Positions 11,468 through 23,285 of a DNA stretch of 64,000 bases are shown piece after piece. The stretch comes from Amaranthus tricolor (Eukaryota; Streptophyta; Magnoliopsida; Caryophyllales; Amaranthaceae), in NCBI RefSeq assembly GCF_026212465.1, contig NC_080063.1:6754225-6818224 (forward strand), read 5' to 3'. The notes beneath the pieces are model-generated. The model was given only the letters and a program-made list of their open reading frames with translations, did no database searches and was not told the DNA's origin. The position numbers and the translations under genes were made by a program. Each line of letters begins with the position of its first letter. Within the stretch, counting starts at the first letter, position 1.

Positions 11468-13693
11468 TTAATTGCTGCAACTCAGTTTGAAATTTATGTC
11501 ATCCATTTCATAAGCCAGAATCTCCAAGACCGATAACATCTCTTCGTTCACAGGATGATCACTCTGACCATTAAAGAAAATGGTAATCGTCCCATGATGT
11601 TGAAAATAACTCCAACCAGGGAGTTTTTTCAGCCCAAGAGCTTTCATTTGGGTCCATGCATCATTTACGCCTTCCCATCGGTTCATAGAAGCAAAACTAT
11701 GAGCCAACTGCACATAATTTCCAGCTGAAACAGGTTTCAACATCATGATATCTTGTGCTACAATTTCTCCTAGTTTCTCATCACCCTTAATCCTACACGC
11801 ATCGAGAAGTATGCCTAAAACGTCAATTGTTGGAGTAGAGAACATTGTCCTTATGAAATCATACGCCTCTCCTAACCTTCCTGCACGACACAGCAGATCA
11901 ACAACGCAAGCACGGTGTTCAAGTTCTGGTTCGATCTTAAAATTTTGTATCATTGATTTGAATAAGTTGAGACCTTCAGAAACCAGCCCATTATGGCTGC
12001 ACGAAAAGAGGGCAGAAAGGAATATGACATCGTTGGGCTGTAATCCTGAGCGTAGGAACTCGGAAAACAGCTTGAATGCCATCTCCCCTTTTCCATGACT
12101 ACCATACCCTGTAATTATTGTGCTCCAGGAGACAATGTCATGCTTTGGCATCTGATTAAAACAATTGTGAGCAGTTTTCAGGTCACCGCATTTTGAATAC
12201 ATGTCAACCAAAGCCGACTCTACCATTATGCTCGGCTGAAAAATGTTTTTAATGATAAAATTGTGAATCCACTTCCCTTGTTGGAGCGCCCCAGTAGAAG
12301 CACAAGCCTTAAGCAGGGAAATGATAGTAATAGAGTCGGGTTTTTGGTGCGTTGATCTCATGTCATTAAGCAAGCATAATGCTTCCGACAAGTCGCCATT
12401 TTGAGCATATGCTGCAACAATAGCATTCCATGTAACCATGTCTCTTTCATTCATATTGTTAAAAATGGCAGAACTCTGCCATAAAAGACCGCACTTCCCA
12501 TACATAGTAATAAGTGAATTTTGGACAGGAGTATCTAAAGTCAGATTTTGGCGAAGTAGGTATGCGTGTACTGATGTCCCGAGTAGAAGCGAACCGACTC
12601 TTGCACACGCAGCAAGAACGGTTGCTATTGTTGATGTGGATGGTGTAATACAAGAATCCAGCATTTCTCGAAAGATCATCAACGCGCTATGTGCGTTATC
12701 ATTCTGTACAAAGGCAGATATCAATGATGTCCAGAGAATCACATCCTTCTCTAATACCCTTTCAAATACTCTAAATGCACTACTGACTATTCCATATTTC
12801 GAGTACAAGACTACTAGTGAAGTTGCTAAATGTGCATCCACAGGCAAACCACTTGTTATAATCTGCCCATGTATCAGTCTTCCTAACTCAACATCAGCTG
12901 AAAAAGTCTCGGAGGCGATTAAAAGAGTACCAAAAGTCTGTTGGTCAGGGCCTATACCTTCACTTCTCATTCTCTTAACAAGCTGCAAAATTTCCTTGGA
13001 ATTCCCAGCTTGTCCATAACCCGAAACCAATGAATTCCATGAAATAACATCCTTCACAACCATAGCTTCAAATAAATCCCTTGCAGCATAAATTCTCCCA
13101 AATTTACCATACAAGCTCAGCATACAGTTACCCAAATTAAGATCAGAACTCAAACCAAGCTGAATAACACAAGCATGTAAACATTCCAACAGTGAAATAT
13201 CACAACTCCCAGATAAAATATTCAACAAAGTAACAGAGCTAGGTTGAATGCCTTCATATCTCATCAAACGATACAAGTAAATTCCTCTCTCAATATCCCC
13301 ACAACGTGTATAGTACCCTATCATAGCAGTCCAAGGAACTACATTTCTCTCAGGCATTAAATCAAACACATTATGGGCATTCTTAATTTGACCAAATTTA
13401 GCATAGAAATTGATCAAAGAAGATGAAATATATGAATCTGAAGAAAACCCATCAATGATTAAACGCTGATGTAAGGAAATCCCAAGTGAAAGTTTGTTAA
13501 GAAAAGTGCAAGCTTTGAAAAGACTAGGGTAAGTATGTGCATCTGGAGGAGTGTGAGAGTTGAGCATAGAAGAGAAGGTGGAGAGTACATCACGATGAAG
13601 ACCTTCCGAGGAAAGACGGTTTATAGTTGAATTGAATGATTTAGTAGAGATGGTGGATGATGGTAATCTTCTGTGAGCTTTGAGTCTGCTCAT
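11468..13693 (-). CDS. Pentatricopeptide repeat protein, PLS class, E/E+ type (At4g04370-like)
   Basis: Single-exon frame of 741 aa, as usual for plant PPR genes. Repeated 35-residue PPR units run from about residue 40 to 620, with typical phrases such as NSLITMYGKCGLL, VTWNAIVAAYAQNGD and DIVSWSTIITGYGSHGK. The E domain occupies about 623-692 (begins IDVLGILLDACR) and an E+ stretch about 693-725 (GWSYFQHHGTITIFF); there is no DYW deaminase domain. Overall order and many phrases (SLLKACASTGALQQGK, FLSALFSCSHNGLVSEG, MKALGLKKLPGWS) match my recollection of Arabidopsis At4g04370 (PCMP-E99). Such proteins bind organellar RNA sequence-specifically and usually act in C-to-U editing, recruiting a DYW partner in trans. 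The target site and whether it enters mitochondria or plastids cannot be seen here. The start ATG is the first in the frame and the frame is intact. Confidence 0.93.
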   Translation of the reverse strand: MSRLKAHRRLPSSTISTKSFNSTINRLSSEGLHRDVLSTFSSMLNSHTPPDAHTYPSLFKACTFLNKLSLGISLHQRLIIDGFSSDSYISSSLINFYAKFGQIKNAHNVFDLMPERNVVPWTAMIGYYTRCGDIERGIYLYRLMRYEGIQPSSVTLLNILSGSCDISLLECLHACVIQLGLSSDLNLGNCMLSLYGKFGRIYAARDLFEAMVVKDVISWNSLVSGYGQAGNSKEILQLVKRMRSEGIGPDQQTFGTLLIASETFSADVELGRLIHGQIITSGLPVDAHLATSLVVLYSKYGIVSSAFRVFERVLEKDVILWTSLISAFVQNDNAHSALMIFREMLDSCITPSTSTIATVLAACARVGSLLLGTSVHAYLLRQNLTLDTPVQNSLITMYGKCGLLWQSSAIFNNMNERDMVTWNAIVAAYAQNGDLSEALCLLNDMRSTHQKPDSITIISLLKACASTGALQQGKWIHNFIIKNIFQPSIMVESALVDMYSKCGDLKTAHNCFNQMPKHDIVSWSTIITGYGSHGKGEMAFKLFSEFLRSGLQPNDVIFLSALFSCSHNGLVSEGLNLFKSMIQNFKIEPELEHRACVVDLLCRAGRLGEAYDFIRTMFSTPTIDVLGILLDACRIKGDEKLGEIVAQDIMMLKPVSAGNYVQLAHSFASMNRWEGVNDAWTQMKALGLKKLPGWSYFQHHGTITIFFNGQSDHPVNEEMLSVLEILAYEMDDINFKLSCSN

Positions 13694-14261
13694 CAGACAT
13701 CAACACTCTTAAGAATATGAATTATCGTTTATGGTCTAATCATATCTGCCAAGCACACTGCAGGTCGGTACGATTACTTCATTTGCCTATCAGTCGTGTG
13801 GAAAATGTGAATTTGACGGACATCAAACAAACGGCTAAGTTACGACCAGAGCTATTCAAAATAAAAACGATCATTCGATATGTATTTGATATTGTAATCC
13901 AATTCAATTTGATCCGATTTAAATATAAATTTATAATTACGTAAAAATCAATGTAGAAATAATACCTAATTTTAAACGATCCAAAAAATTCAACCTAAAA
14001 TCAACTTAATGACTCAAATGAACAAGTTGGGTTACAACTTAGAACTCAAAGTCATAAATATTCTATTAAATTAACAAACACAAAATTGACTAAGTAACAT
14101 TTAAAATTTAAAATGATTTATATAACTCTAATGTTTATAATGTATTCCCTCTGTTTCTTAAAGTTGTTTTAATTATTTTTTTTTGGTTGTTTCATTTGTT
14201 GTTTTCATTAAGAACTATTCTATTTATATCCCAAATTTTGGACATAATTAATCTTATTCAT
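13694..14261. other. Upstream region of the PPR gene, with a Stowaway-like end
   Basis: AT-rich intergenic DNA. A string TATTCCCTCTGTTTCTTAAA at about 14144-14163 resembles the Stowaway MITE terminus (CTCCCTCCGT), but I did not find a matching inverted end nearby. The small plus-strand frame 13717-13944 has no recognisable homology. Confidence 0.35.
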
Positions 14262-14520
14262 TTTCATATTAATATTAAATAATGTTTATGGTCCATAACA
14301 TATTTTTCACTAATTTTTTTTAACATTTTTATATTACACATAGTCCCCACATATTTTCCACTAACTTTATTAAAAATTTATTTTAATATTTATCATCTCC
14401 ATATTTTTTCCACTAATTTTATTTTAATATTTTTTTAATCCTCTAGTCTTTACTTTTTCTTCATTAAATTTATTATTTAATAAAATAATATACCCACTAT
14501 TTAAAAAATTATATTTTTCT
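14262..14520. repeat. AT-rich dispersed repeat, second copy of the 1-245 sequence
   Basis: Contains the same ordered phrases as the window start: TTTTCCACTAATTTTATTTT, TAGTCTTTACTTTTTC, ATTAAATTTATTATTTAATA. It looks like a diverged transposon fragment; no ends or coding capacity are recognisable. Confidence 0.4.
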
Positions 14521-14529
14521 TGGATTTCT

Positions 14530-14840
14530 GCCTCGGTTATGAAATTGGGCATATAATATATCATTGAAAAGCCCTTGAAGTCTAGTTTTTAATGTCGCAA
14601 ACCTTGCATTAATGCGATTTTTACATAAAAAGTTATGGCCAAAAGATTGAATATGTATAAAATTTTAACACAAGCAAACTTTAAACGATCGTTATTTCTC
14701 ATTCGGTAATATATGATTCGAAAGTTTTTGAAGTCTAGGTTCTAATGCCTCAAACATTAAATTAACGTGATTTTCCTATCAAAAGTTATGGTCAAAAAAG
14801 TGAACATGTATCAAATTTCAATATAAAACGTGTGACGAGT
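14530..14840. repeat. Two diverged tandem units of about 155 bp
   Basis: Unit 1 (about 14540-14695) and unit 2 (about 14700-14840) share, in order: AT(A)ATAT.ATT, GAAGTCTAG.TT, TAATG.C.CAAAC, TTAA.G.GATTTT, AAAAGTTATGG.CAAAA, GAA.ATGTAT.AAATTT. This is consistent with two old satellite-like monomers. No coding potential. Confidence 0.55.
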
Positions 14841-14884
14841 TTATTTTTCGATTTATAAAAATTTATTTTTTTTAAAATAAATAT

Positions 14885-15034
14885 TTTTATTTTAATTTAA
14901 TTCATCATCATCATCATCATCATCAACGTACCCAATATCCCGCACAAAGGCAGTGTCTGGGTGAGGAAAGGTGACGAACAATCCATACCCGTACCCCCTT
15001 AACGGGAGGACTAGAGGACAGTAGATATTTATAG
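14885..15034. repeat. Dispersed repeat with (CAT)n edge, joined to a 5S-like segment
   Basis: Starts with about eight CAT triplets, followed by a non-AT-rich stretch including ATCCCGCACAAAGGCAGTG, GGTGACGAACAATCCATACC and CCCGTACCCCCTTAACGGGA. A shorter diverged copy sits at about 44186-44280 (TTCCGCACAAAGTC.., GATGACGAACAAGTCATACC, GTACCCCTTCAAATAGAGGA). The combination resembles a SINE or other small retroelement, read here on either strand. Confidence 0.5.
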
Positions 15035-15137
15035 AAGGGGTGCAACATGAGGACTTCCCAGGAGATCACCCATTCTAGTACTACTTTCGCCCAAATACAC
15101 TTAACTGCAGAGTTCTGATAGTATCCAGTGCATTAGT
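15035..15137 (-). pseudogene. 5S rRNA-derived sequence, truncated
   Basis: The minus strand reads as plant 5S rRNA with scattered changes: GAACTCTGCAGTTAAGTG, GGGCGAAAGTAGTACTAGAA, GGGTGATCTCCTGGGAAGTC and CTCATGTTGCACCCC match known 5S internal-promoter and 3' segments. About 20-25 bases at the 5S 5' end are missing or unrecognisable. It is a single copy, not an array, and is fused to the dispersed repeat at 14885-15034. A retroelement carrying a captured 5S promoter (as in Cassandra TRIMs or SINE3-like elements) is more likely than a relic of a 5S locus. Confidence 0.75.
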
Positions 15138-15980
15138 AATTTAAATAAATAAGGTGGCGACACATTGAAAAGAATGACGACTTTTTTAAAAATTAAGTTT
15201 TTTTTATAACAAATTTTGATTTACTGTGTTCCTTGAGTTTTTAGTTTCCGTTGACAAAGGTTTAATTTTGAAGCTTTTTGTAATAATTTACTAGATTTTG
15301 AAAAAAAATATATAATTTCTGTAGACTTTTTCAAGTTGTGGTTTTTGTACAAGAAAAACATAGCTAGATAAAAATATAATATGATGAAAATCAAACTTAT
15401 ATTCTTAAAAAAAAAAAATTATATTTAAAATAAAATTCAATTCTCAAATTATACCTTTTAAATATTAAGAAAAACATAATTAAACGTTTAGACAGCTCAT
15501 TTGCTAATTTCGGATGATTTCTATATATGGATTGCAGCAAGAGTTTTATCGTGAAGATTTTTTTATTATAATTCATTGTTTAGGATGTTGTGCATTCATT
15601 TACATTAAAAATGTAGAAGAAATATTGACATACAAAACTTGAAGGACCACCAACATGTGATGTAGATGCGTTTTTTTTTACGCCAAATTGACACAATTAG
15701 TTGACTACATATATGCAAATTGATATATACTTGTTGGTTTCGTTTATTTTGCACCATTTATTTTAGTCTGAAGACAATTAACTTAATTATTATGGATTAA
15801 ATTAAATTAATATGATATATAAATATAAAAAAGAAGATATTAAGACTAAAAGTGATGGGTTATATCCAAATTAAAATGCTCCAAACAATACAACCATTTA
15901 GTTGGCGTTATATATTGTTCTTGAAAACAAAGGAAATTCTAATATTCTAATTATTCTATTGAATATGCACCAAATTGATA

Positions 15981-15985
<5 letters not shown>
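15138..15985. other. Gene-free AT-rich intergenic DNA
   Basis: Nothing recognisable beyond poly-A/T tracts. No open frame over 60 codons is convincing. Confidence 0.5.
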
Positions 15986-16530
<545 letters not shown>

Positions 16531-17048
16531 TACATATTTATTTATTATTATCACAAATAAGACAAGCTTAAAATGATGAATAGAGTAATGCTTGTTTCAT
16601 TGTTTGGAGTGCACATCTTAATTTAGTACTCTCTCTATTATGGTGCAACATAACCTGTTTTGACAAATTTATACTTTAATATCATAAAATACTATTTTAA
16701 ATATAAAATTTGGTCAACAAAAATAAGAAAGAAGAAAGGTCATAGTTATTATAAATTTATAAAGAAAATAGAAAGTAAAAGAATATATATTCATTTTACA
16801 ATAGAACCTTAATTTATTCTTTTAAATCACTTATAGATACACTTACTTAAGTTTAAAACCTTTTGAATATTTTGGACATTTGGGTTAAATGATTTGTTAT
16901 GTGAAGAACTCATTTAATTAAGGAGTTGAAATTAAGAATAAGCTTCTCAACTTCTTCACTCCCTTCAATTCACCATATTTATTTTATTTGACTTTTTTTT
17001 CCTATTTTTCAGGTATAGTTAAAATTTTAATATTTACAAATACACGTA

Positions 17049-17133
<85 letters not shown>

Positions 17134-18397
17134 TAATTTATCTAAAATCTAATAAAAATCATATTTAAAAAATTTTCTCTTTAAATTTAAAACATTTTAA
17201 ATAAAACTAACAATATAAAACGTATAAAGTAATAAACACTCCGCTGCCTCATCGAAAAAGCTATATTTTTAACTTAAAAATTTAAAATTTCAAGTCAAAT
17301 ATAGCTTTTTTAATAAGACGGGAGAATAAGTTTAGCTATTAAACTTATTCCTACCACCAAGTATACAAGAACGTGATATGCACGAATGTGCGAAGGTTGT
17401 AACTAGTGAACTTGTTAGTTGTTATGCAAAAGACAAATACTCCTACACCTTTTAATTATTATTTTTGGCACTGCGATTATGGACTATTTTATATTTATCA
17501 TATTATTAACAAAAATAATGGCAATCCAGATAATGCTTCAAAGAGCTGAGTTAAGAGGGCCCTTAGTTCCTAATCACTACAAGTAAAACAAATTATACAT
17601 CACCATTGAGCAACTAGAAATAATAAACTAACTAAATAAAAGAATTATTTGACCTTTTTGTGCTTTCATAAATACATAACCAACTTATAGATAAGATGTT
17701 CACATAATCACATGTAATCTAAGGACTATTAGACTTTTAAAATTTATATTATTTTTTTTATCTTATTTTTGGAAATTCAAATGTATTTCTCCTTAATTAT
17801 TATGTGTTTAGTAATAATTTTTTAATTGATTTTTAATTTTTAACTTTTTGAATAAGCAAACAACCAAAATATTTAAAAAATGACTTTTGATAAGCATGCA
17901 AGTTGAAAAACTGACTTTTAAATCATAAACAAAAGGCTTTAAAGAATTTAGATTAATTTTGAATTTTTTTCTAACAGCTTTAAAAAGTTGTTTTAATAAC
18001 TAGCAAATTTGTCAATAATTTCATCTAATCAAAGCAGCCAACAATTCCTGCCAATATTTATTTACCAAATAGACCAAAATGTTCGCATTTAAATAACTAC
18101 TACCAAACCTTTAAATTTAAATATTAATTTCTTTACTTATTTTTCAAAATTCAAATACATCTTCCCTTGATTAAAACTCCACCAATCCATTAGCCTTCCT
18201 CATTAGTTGACTTTCTAATTAATCTATTACATCCCTTCCCCAAATAACAACCACTACTACAACATCTTCTTCCATGGATGCACCTCAAAAATTGACCATT
18301 ATATTTCTCCCTATCCCCTCCTCAATAAACCTCCATTCAAAACACCCTTAAACATTTTCACACCAAATTCAACACAAAAAAAATAAATAAAAAATAA
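16531..18397. other. Intergenic DNA upstream of the RING gene, with an (AT)n microsatellite
   Basis: A second (AT)n tract with one interruption occupies about 17053-17128. Bases about 17760-18090 have hAT-MITE-like edges (TGTGTTTAGTAATAA ... TTTACCAAATAGACC) but the pairing is weak. The last 200 bases are C/A-rich and likely hold the promoter and 5' UTR of the RING gene; ATAAATAAAAAATAA directly precedes its ATG. No gene is seen. Confidence 0.4.
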
Positions 18398-18931
18398 ATG
18401 AACTCCACAAATACCAACTTTCCAGAAGAAGAAAGTAGCACAATAGGAGGGTTCACATACGGGGTAGGAGTCTCATTAGGCATCCTTATACTAATCACAA
18501 CAATAACACTAGCATCCTATTTTTGTACTCGAGATGACGGGTCAGAAGGGCATCAACAAAGGCAAACACAAGATCAAGATCAAGATCGAGATCGAGATCA
18601 TATCATCATAACAATTGAAGGAATTGATGAAGATACTTTGAAGACATATCCAAAGTGTTTATATTCACAACTTGAGAATAACAATAAAATTAATAACAAA
18701 AAAGAGACGTCAACAATAAATTGTTGTTCAATATGTTTGGCGGATTATAAAGGGAAAGATGTAGTAAGACAATTAGGAGAATGTGGACACGTATTTCATC
18801 AAAAATGTGTAGATCCATGGCTTAGACTACACCCAACTTGTCCTGTTTGTAGGACTTCTCCTTTGCCTACCCCACAATCAACACCTCTTGCTGAGGTTGC
18901 TCCTCTTGCTTCTTCAAGAATTGTTGGGTAA
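18398..18931 (+). CDS. RING-H2 finger protein of the ATL family (E3 ubiquitin ligase)
   Basis: Intronless, 177 aa, as usual for ATL genes. A hydrophobic segment at about 18-43 (GFTYGVGVSLGILILITTIT) should anchor it in a membrane. A basic/acidic DQDRDRDH run follows (about 58-68), then a GLD-like motif (EGIDEDTLKTYPK, about 74-86). The RING-H2 domain has all eight ligands: C110, C113, C129, H131, H134, C137, C148 and C151, plus the W141 in DPWL that contacts E2 enzymes. ATL proteins ubiquitinate targets at endomembranes and often respond to defence or abiotic signals. The subgroup resembles ATL69/ATL70-type short members, but I would not assign a symbol. The ATG at 18398 is the first in frame and precedes the membrane segment closely. 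Confidence 0.92.
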   Translation: MNSTNTNFPEEESSTIGGFTYGVGVSLGILILITTITLASYFCTRDDGSEGHQQRQTQDQDQDRDRDHIIITIEGIDEDTLKTYPKCLYSQLENNNKINNKKETSTINCCSICLADYKGKDVVRQLGECGHVFHQKCVDPWLRLHPTCPVCRTSPLPTPQSTPLAEVAPLASSRIVG

Positions 18932-19078
18932 TTTTAATTATTTTTTTTATTTTAAATTGTTTATAAATGCATATGATGATAATTATAATTTAGGCTTCGA
19001 TTTTTGGGCACTGACAATTTACAGGGCAAAGAAAGAGTTTATTAATTAATTTTTGTAAATGTAGGATTTTTTTTAGCA

Positions 19079-19222
19079 AGTCTTGTATGAGACCGTCTCA
19101 CCGCACGGGCTCATATAAACAGCCCAAAGTTGAATTTACACAGACGGTTTTTTCATCAAAATTAAGAAATTTAAAATTGGCTTAACTCATATTAAGCCAT
19201 TTTTCGGTGAGACGGTCATTGT
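19079..19222. mobile_element. Short MITE of the GAGACGGTCTC family
   Basis: Begins TCTTGTATGAGACCGTCTCAC and ends CGGTGAGACGGTCATTGTA, which are inverted relative to each other. About 144 bp, AT-rich interior, no coding. Related elements lie at 21651, 39506, 44928, 60027 and 60908. Confidence 0.6.
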
Positions 19223-19308
19223 AACTGTTTGTTATTTTGGTAATTGAGTTCAGTTGACTTTGTTTCATCTGGTTTAAGTTAATCGTCACAATGGGTGCGT
19301 AGAACAAG

Positions 19309-19309
<1 letters not shown>

Positions 19310-19381
<72 letters not shown>

Positions 19382-19629
19382 ATGGATTTTAAAATGAGAA
19401 AGTGAAAAGGATTTTTATTTGATTTTGTTTGGTTACTATATATACAAAAAATGATACTATATTATAAATTAAGAACATTTTAAAAATTATTTCATAGTTA
19501 CCTTTCTGTGTAACATAGTTACTTTTAAAATTATGAGTTGACCATAGATTTTTTTTTATTTTAGTGAAATCAAGAGTATAGAGTCTTTATTACCCTTCTC
19601 ATTTTCAATTCCTTCTTAATGGATCCCTC

Positions 19630-19667
<38 letters not shown>
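19310..19667. mobile_element. (AT)n-flanked mobile sequence, copy C
   Basis: Copy C (19380-19632) is bounded by (AT)n tracts at 19310-19379 and 19633-19667. It is the reverse complement of copy A: GATTTTGTTTGGTTACTATA, TTTCTGTGTAACATAGTTAC, ATTTTAGTGAAATCAAGAGT and CCTTCTCAT phrases all recur. No coding capacity. The borders coincide with the start of pure AT repeats. Confidence 0.65.
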
Positions 19668-20463
19668 CTACACTTTACTTAAAAAGCTTTTAGAGGGATG
19701 AAGTGTAGCTATTAAAAAAACAGAGGTAGTATTAAAGTTTTACTTTTAAAAAATTATCGGAAATAATTTAATATTTTACTCTTTTGCTATGAACAGTTTC
19801 ATTTGTTGATTATTTTTAAATAATTTATTTAATCTTTCATATGTATTTGCTCCCAACAAACTCGGTGTGAAAGAGAAGGGATGGGGATGTGGTTGTTTAG
19901 GGATGGGCTGTGGTTGTTCTAATCATAGGATATGTTGAGAGCAAATAAATAATAAATATTAGATTATTAAATTATTATTCAAATGTGGAATTATTTGAAA
20001 TAGATAAATCAATGGTTGGATCATTTTCAATAATTTTGTTTTTATACTTTTGTTTATAGCTTATATTCGTTTTTTATTAATAGCTATATTTCACCTTTTA
20101 ACATAAAGAGTTTTTTAAGTAAATTTAACTATTAATACAAACAAAAATAATATATATTTTTTATTACATTGTAGGCGGGGTGCAGAACCCTCTAATTGGG
20201 AATTGCACTTTGAGCATTCACTTAGGAGTTAGGACCATTTTTAATGGTTTCCACTATAAATTTTTTAAAATAAAAACAATTTACATTGTAAATTTTTTAT
20301 ATTTCCCTTTTAATCGTTTTTCCCTCTTTTTGAAGTCTTGTTAGCCCATAGTCATTAATTTTAAGACTTTGGCATAGTCATTTAATAATCGACCGCCTAT
20401 CTTGGTTTTATTGGTTTCCATTTTATTATTCAAATTTTTATGTGTATATAGCCAAAGTAGATA

Positions 20464-20465
<2 letters not shown>
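19668..20465. other. Gene-free spacer between the (AT)n-flanked copies
   Basis: AT-rich with no recognisable gene or element. Confidence 0.4.
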
Positions 20466-20528
<63 letters not shown>

Positions 20529-20779
20529 ATCAAATTAGATGGATTTTAAAATAAGAGGAATGAGAAGAATTTTTGTTTAATTTTGTTTTGTTATTATATA
20601 TACAAAAGGAATATATTATAAAGTAAAAACATTCTAAAAATTTATGACTTAATTACTTTTCTATGTAACATAGTTACTTTTACAATTATGTATTTTTGCC
20701 TCAATCGTGATCATAGATTTTTTTTATTTTAGTGAAATCAAGGATGTAGAGTTCTTCTTACCTTCTCATTAGATCCTTC

Positions 20780-20826
<47 letters not shown>
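20466..20826. mobile_element. (AT)n-flanked mobile sequence, copy D
   Basis: Copy D (about 20529-20778) is bounded by (AT)n at 20466-20523 and by (CT)n(AT)n at about 20779-20826. Same orientation as copy C, with the shared phrases GATGGATTTTAAAAT, CTATGTAACATAGTTACTTT, TTTTTGCCTCAATCGTGA, TAGTGAAATCAAGGATGTAG and CCTTCTCATTAGATCCTTCC. Confidence 0.65.
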
Positions 20827-20828
<2 letters not shown>

Positions 20829-21650
20829 CGACCCTATTGATAATATTTATGAAGGACTTACTTTTTATGCTTTGAAATTACTTAATAAAACTTATAATAG
20901 TAAATCATTCGATTATTAGGTTTATTCTAAGTAAATACCTTTAAAATTTGAATTATTCATGATTAATTAATAAGTGAAATTATTAAAAGGTAAATTCATA
21001 ATTAATGGGTATTAATTTACTTCATGAGATTAAGAAGGATAGAGGAACATCAAAGATTAAGGCAAAAGTCACCCATAAGTAGGAATTCGAAGATTAACGC
21101 AAAGATTAATTTACTTCATTTAGCATTAACAAAAGAGAAGACTGTCCATTTTTTTATTTATAGATAGATTTATGATATTTGATTTATGGTATGTAAATAG
21201 TAAGTTATTAAATATTTTTGAATACCATCAAACACATTTTTGGATTACTTCTTTCAAATCATTTTAGCGACATACTTCCTTTAACCATCAAAAACGGTGG
21301 AGGCAACTTAAATTTATAGTTAATTTTAAATCAAAACGATTTGTGTCGAGATCTTCTATGGATTTTTCTTAAAAATTTAAAAAGTAAAGTTTTTGCCATT
21401 TGATGTTCTGACATATTGAAATCTAACTAGGATTTGTTGAATAAAAATGAAATAATGGCTATACTAACTGATTAAAATATGACAAAGAGTACTATCAGTA
21501 AAAAAAATACTTTATAAAGGTTGGATTATTTAAAAATAATTAATAATATAAATTATCACAGTAAATAGACAATTTTTTCTAAATATTTAATGGTTTTTAG
21601 ATTTTTTTTTCTTTGGTTTGTTATTATGGATTTATCTGACACAAATTCTT
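20827..21650. other. Gene-free AT-rich intergenic DNA
   Basis: No gene, RNA or clear repeat ends seen. Confidence 0.4.
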
Positions 21651-21886
21651 GTGAGAGACGTTCTCTTTAAGAGACCATCTATGATTGGGGTGGCCCACTA
21701 TATATTTTTTTTAAATATTGTAAGTAAGCATTAAGAATGATGTAAGTGAACATTTAAAAATTAATGATATGGTAAATAAGCATTAAGTATAATGTAAGTA
21801 GGCATTAATAATACGATAAGTAGACATTAATCTTTAATGGGTTGAACTTGAAATATGTCTCTCAAAGAGACGATCTCTTAAGAGAC
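21651..21886. mobile_element. MITE of the GAGACGGTCTC family
   Basis: Ends GTGAGAGACGTTCTCTTTAA and CTCAAAGAGACGATCTCTTA are inverted. The interior carries repeated phrases TAAGTA(A/G)GCATTAA and ATTAATCTTTAATGGG. Its reverse complement closely resembles the element at 44928-45132 (CCCATTAAAGATTAATGTC, then TGCCTACTTA repeated). Confidence 0.65.
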
Positions 21887-22403
21887 TAGCTGTTTAACTT
21901 AAGGTATTGTAAAGGTTCAAAACTTTACTATATGAAGTAACATTTTTTTTTATTATTTACTCATTATGTACATAGCTAGGTCGTTGCCATTTTTTTAAAA
22001 AAAATTATTTTTTAAAATTTGTTTGTAAATAGCGACGTAGCTAGGTCGTCGCCATCATCTTTGGTGCGATTGCCATGTCATGGCCAGGTTATTTTTGGCA
22101 CAATAGTTCGGCATGTTCAAAAATAAAATTGAGTCAAATTTAATTGGACAGACTAAAATAAAATGTGGAAAATAACCTAAATATTTATCTAAATGCATGA
22201 ACATTCATCAGATATATTCTACTAAATAGTGAAACCGAGGCTTATCAATACAAAATCCTTAAACAGAGATAGCTAAAATTCTCAAAAAAAACCTCCTGCT
22301 GCTTCACCTTCTTTACCATAGCATCCACAGTAGAGATAATGTAGTGTAACATACAACTATGCTTATACTAACACTACTCGTAACATTACGATCTTAAAAT
22401 TAT
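21887..22403. other. Gene-free intergenic DNA
   Basis: Contains a short duplicated phrase (GACGTAGCTAGGTCGTCGCCAT and CATAGCTAGGTCGTTGCCAT overlap in GTAGCTAGGTCG/TAGCTAGGTCG) near 21970-22055, possibly an old retroelement remnant. No gene seen. Confidence 0.3.
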
Positions 22404-23285
22404 TGTTGAAAATGTGTTACTTTATTTATTAAATAAATAATAAAATAAAATTATAAGTTTGTAGAAGGAAACAAATTACATATGACAATCAAGAACCATG
22501 TTTATGTACACCACCGAGAATTTCGAGAAATCGATCTTCAAACCCGAACAAAGTAACAAGAAGATTTTATTTGAACTTGATAGTTATTCTAGGCAAGATG
22601 CTCTTTCCTAAAACATCATTTTCTCCCTACTACGGTGCTTGGAAATAAACCGGAAATATGTTCTGAGATAAAGAATTACACTAAATTCCTAGCACACGGA
22701 ATCTAGAACGGTGTAAGGAAAACTTAAATGGAAGAAGATACGAAAACTTACAATCAAGAAGAAAAGTGCCCGAGAAGAAAATAAATCAAAAATTGCATGT
22801 AGAATATAACCACACAAGCCTTCTATATTTATAGAATAGCTTACACCTTTTCATGAAACAACATGTTACTCCATGAAACACAAGATTGGTTCACGAACTA
22901 ATGTCGTCTTTCAATCAATCTATCCCAATATATCCGGTTAATATAACCATATTTTATCGTTGGTAGTTATATTATAACTAGCAAACGGATAAACCAACTT
23001 TGCAAAGAAGATTACGCAAAACAGCGCAAAACGCACGGGCCGCGACTTAGGTCGCGAGCCACGACCTGCTGTTTCCACAAAACAGTAGCTTTTCCTTCCT
23101 TTCTCGCAAGCCGCGAGTTGTTTCACGATCCTTGAACACTACTTTTTGCTAAAAACGTAAACTTTGCAACCTTGGGACATTCTCAAATTAATTTATTTAA
23201 ATTAATTTATTTAATTTAATTTTCGATGACCATTATACACTCTTAATAACAATTATTTAAAAAGTCCAAGTCAAAGGCAATAACA
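22404..23285 (-). mobile_element. Probable solo LTR, minus orientation
   Basis: On the minus strand the segment starts TGTTATTGCC and ends CATTTTCAACA, i.e. TGTT...AACA ends. A minus-strand TATA box (CTATAAATATAGAAGG, near 22836-22821) is followed by a long untranslated stretch, and the U3-like side holds GGTCGCGGCTCGCGACC-type palindromic phrases at 23040-23115. There is no gag/pol beside it. A 7-base AAAATTA occurs on both flanks, offset by one base on the left, so a target duplication is suggestive but not clean. Confidence 0.5.

Noticed and set aside
11745..13019. Plus-strand frames of 117 and 193 codons opposite the PPR gene
   Set aside because: Antisense shadows of an intact, strongly recognisable PPR coding sequence.
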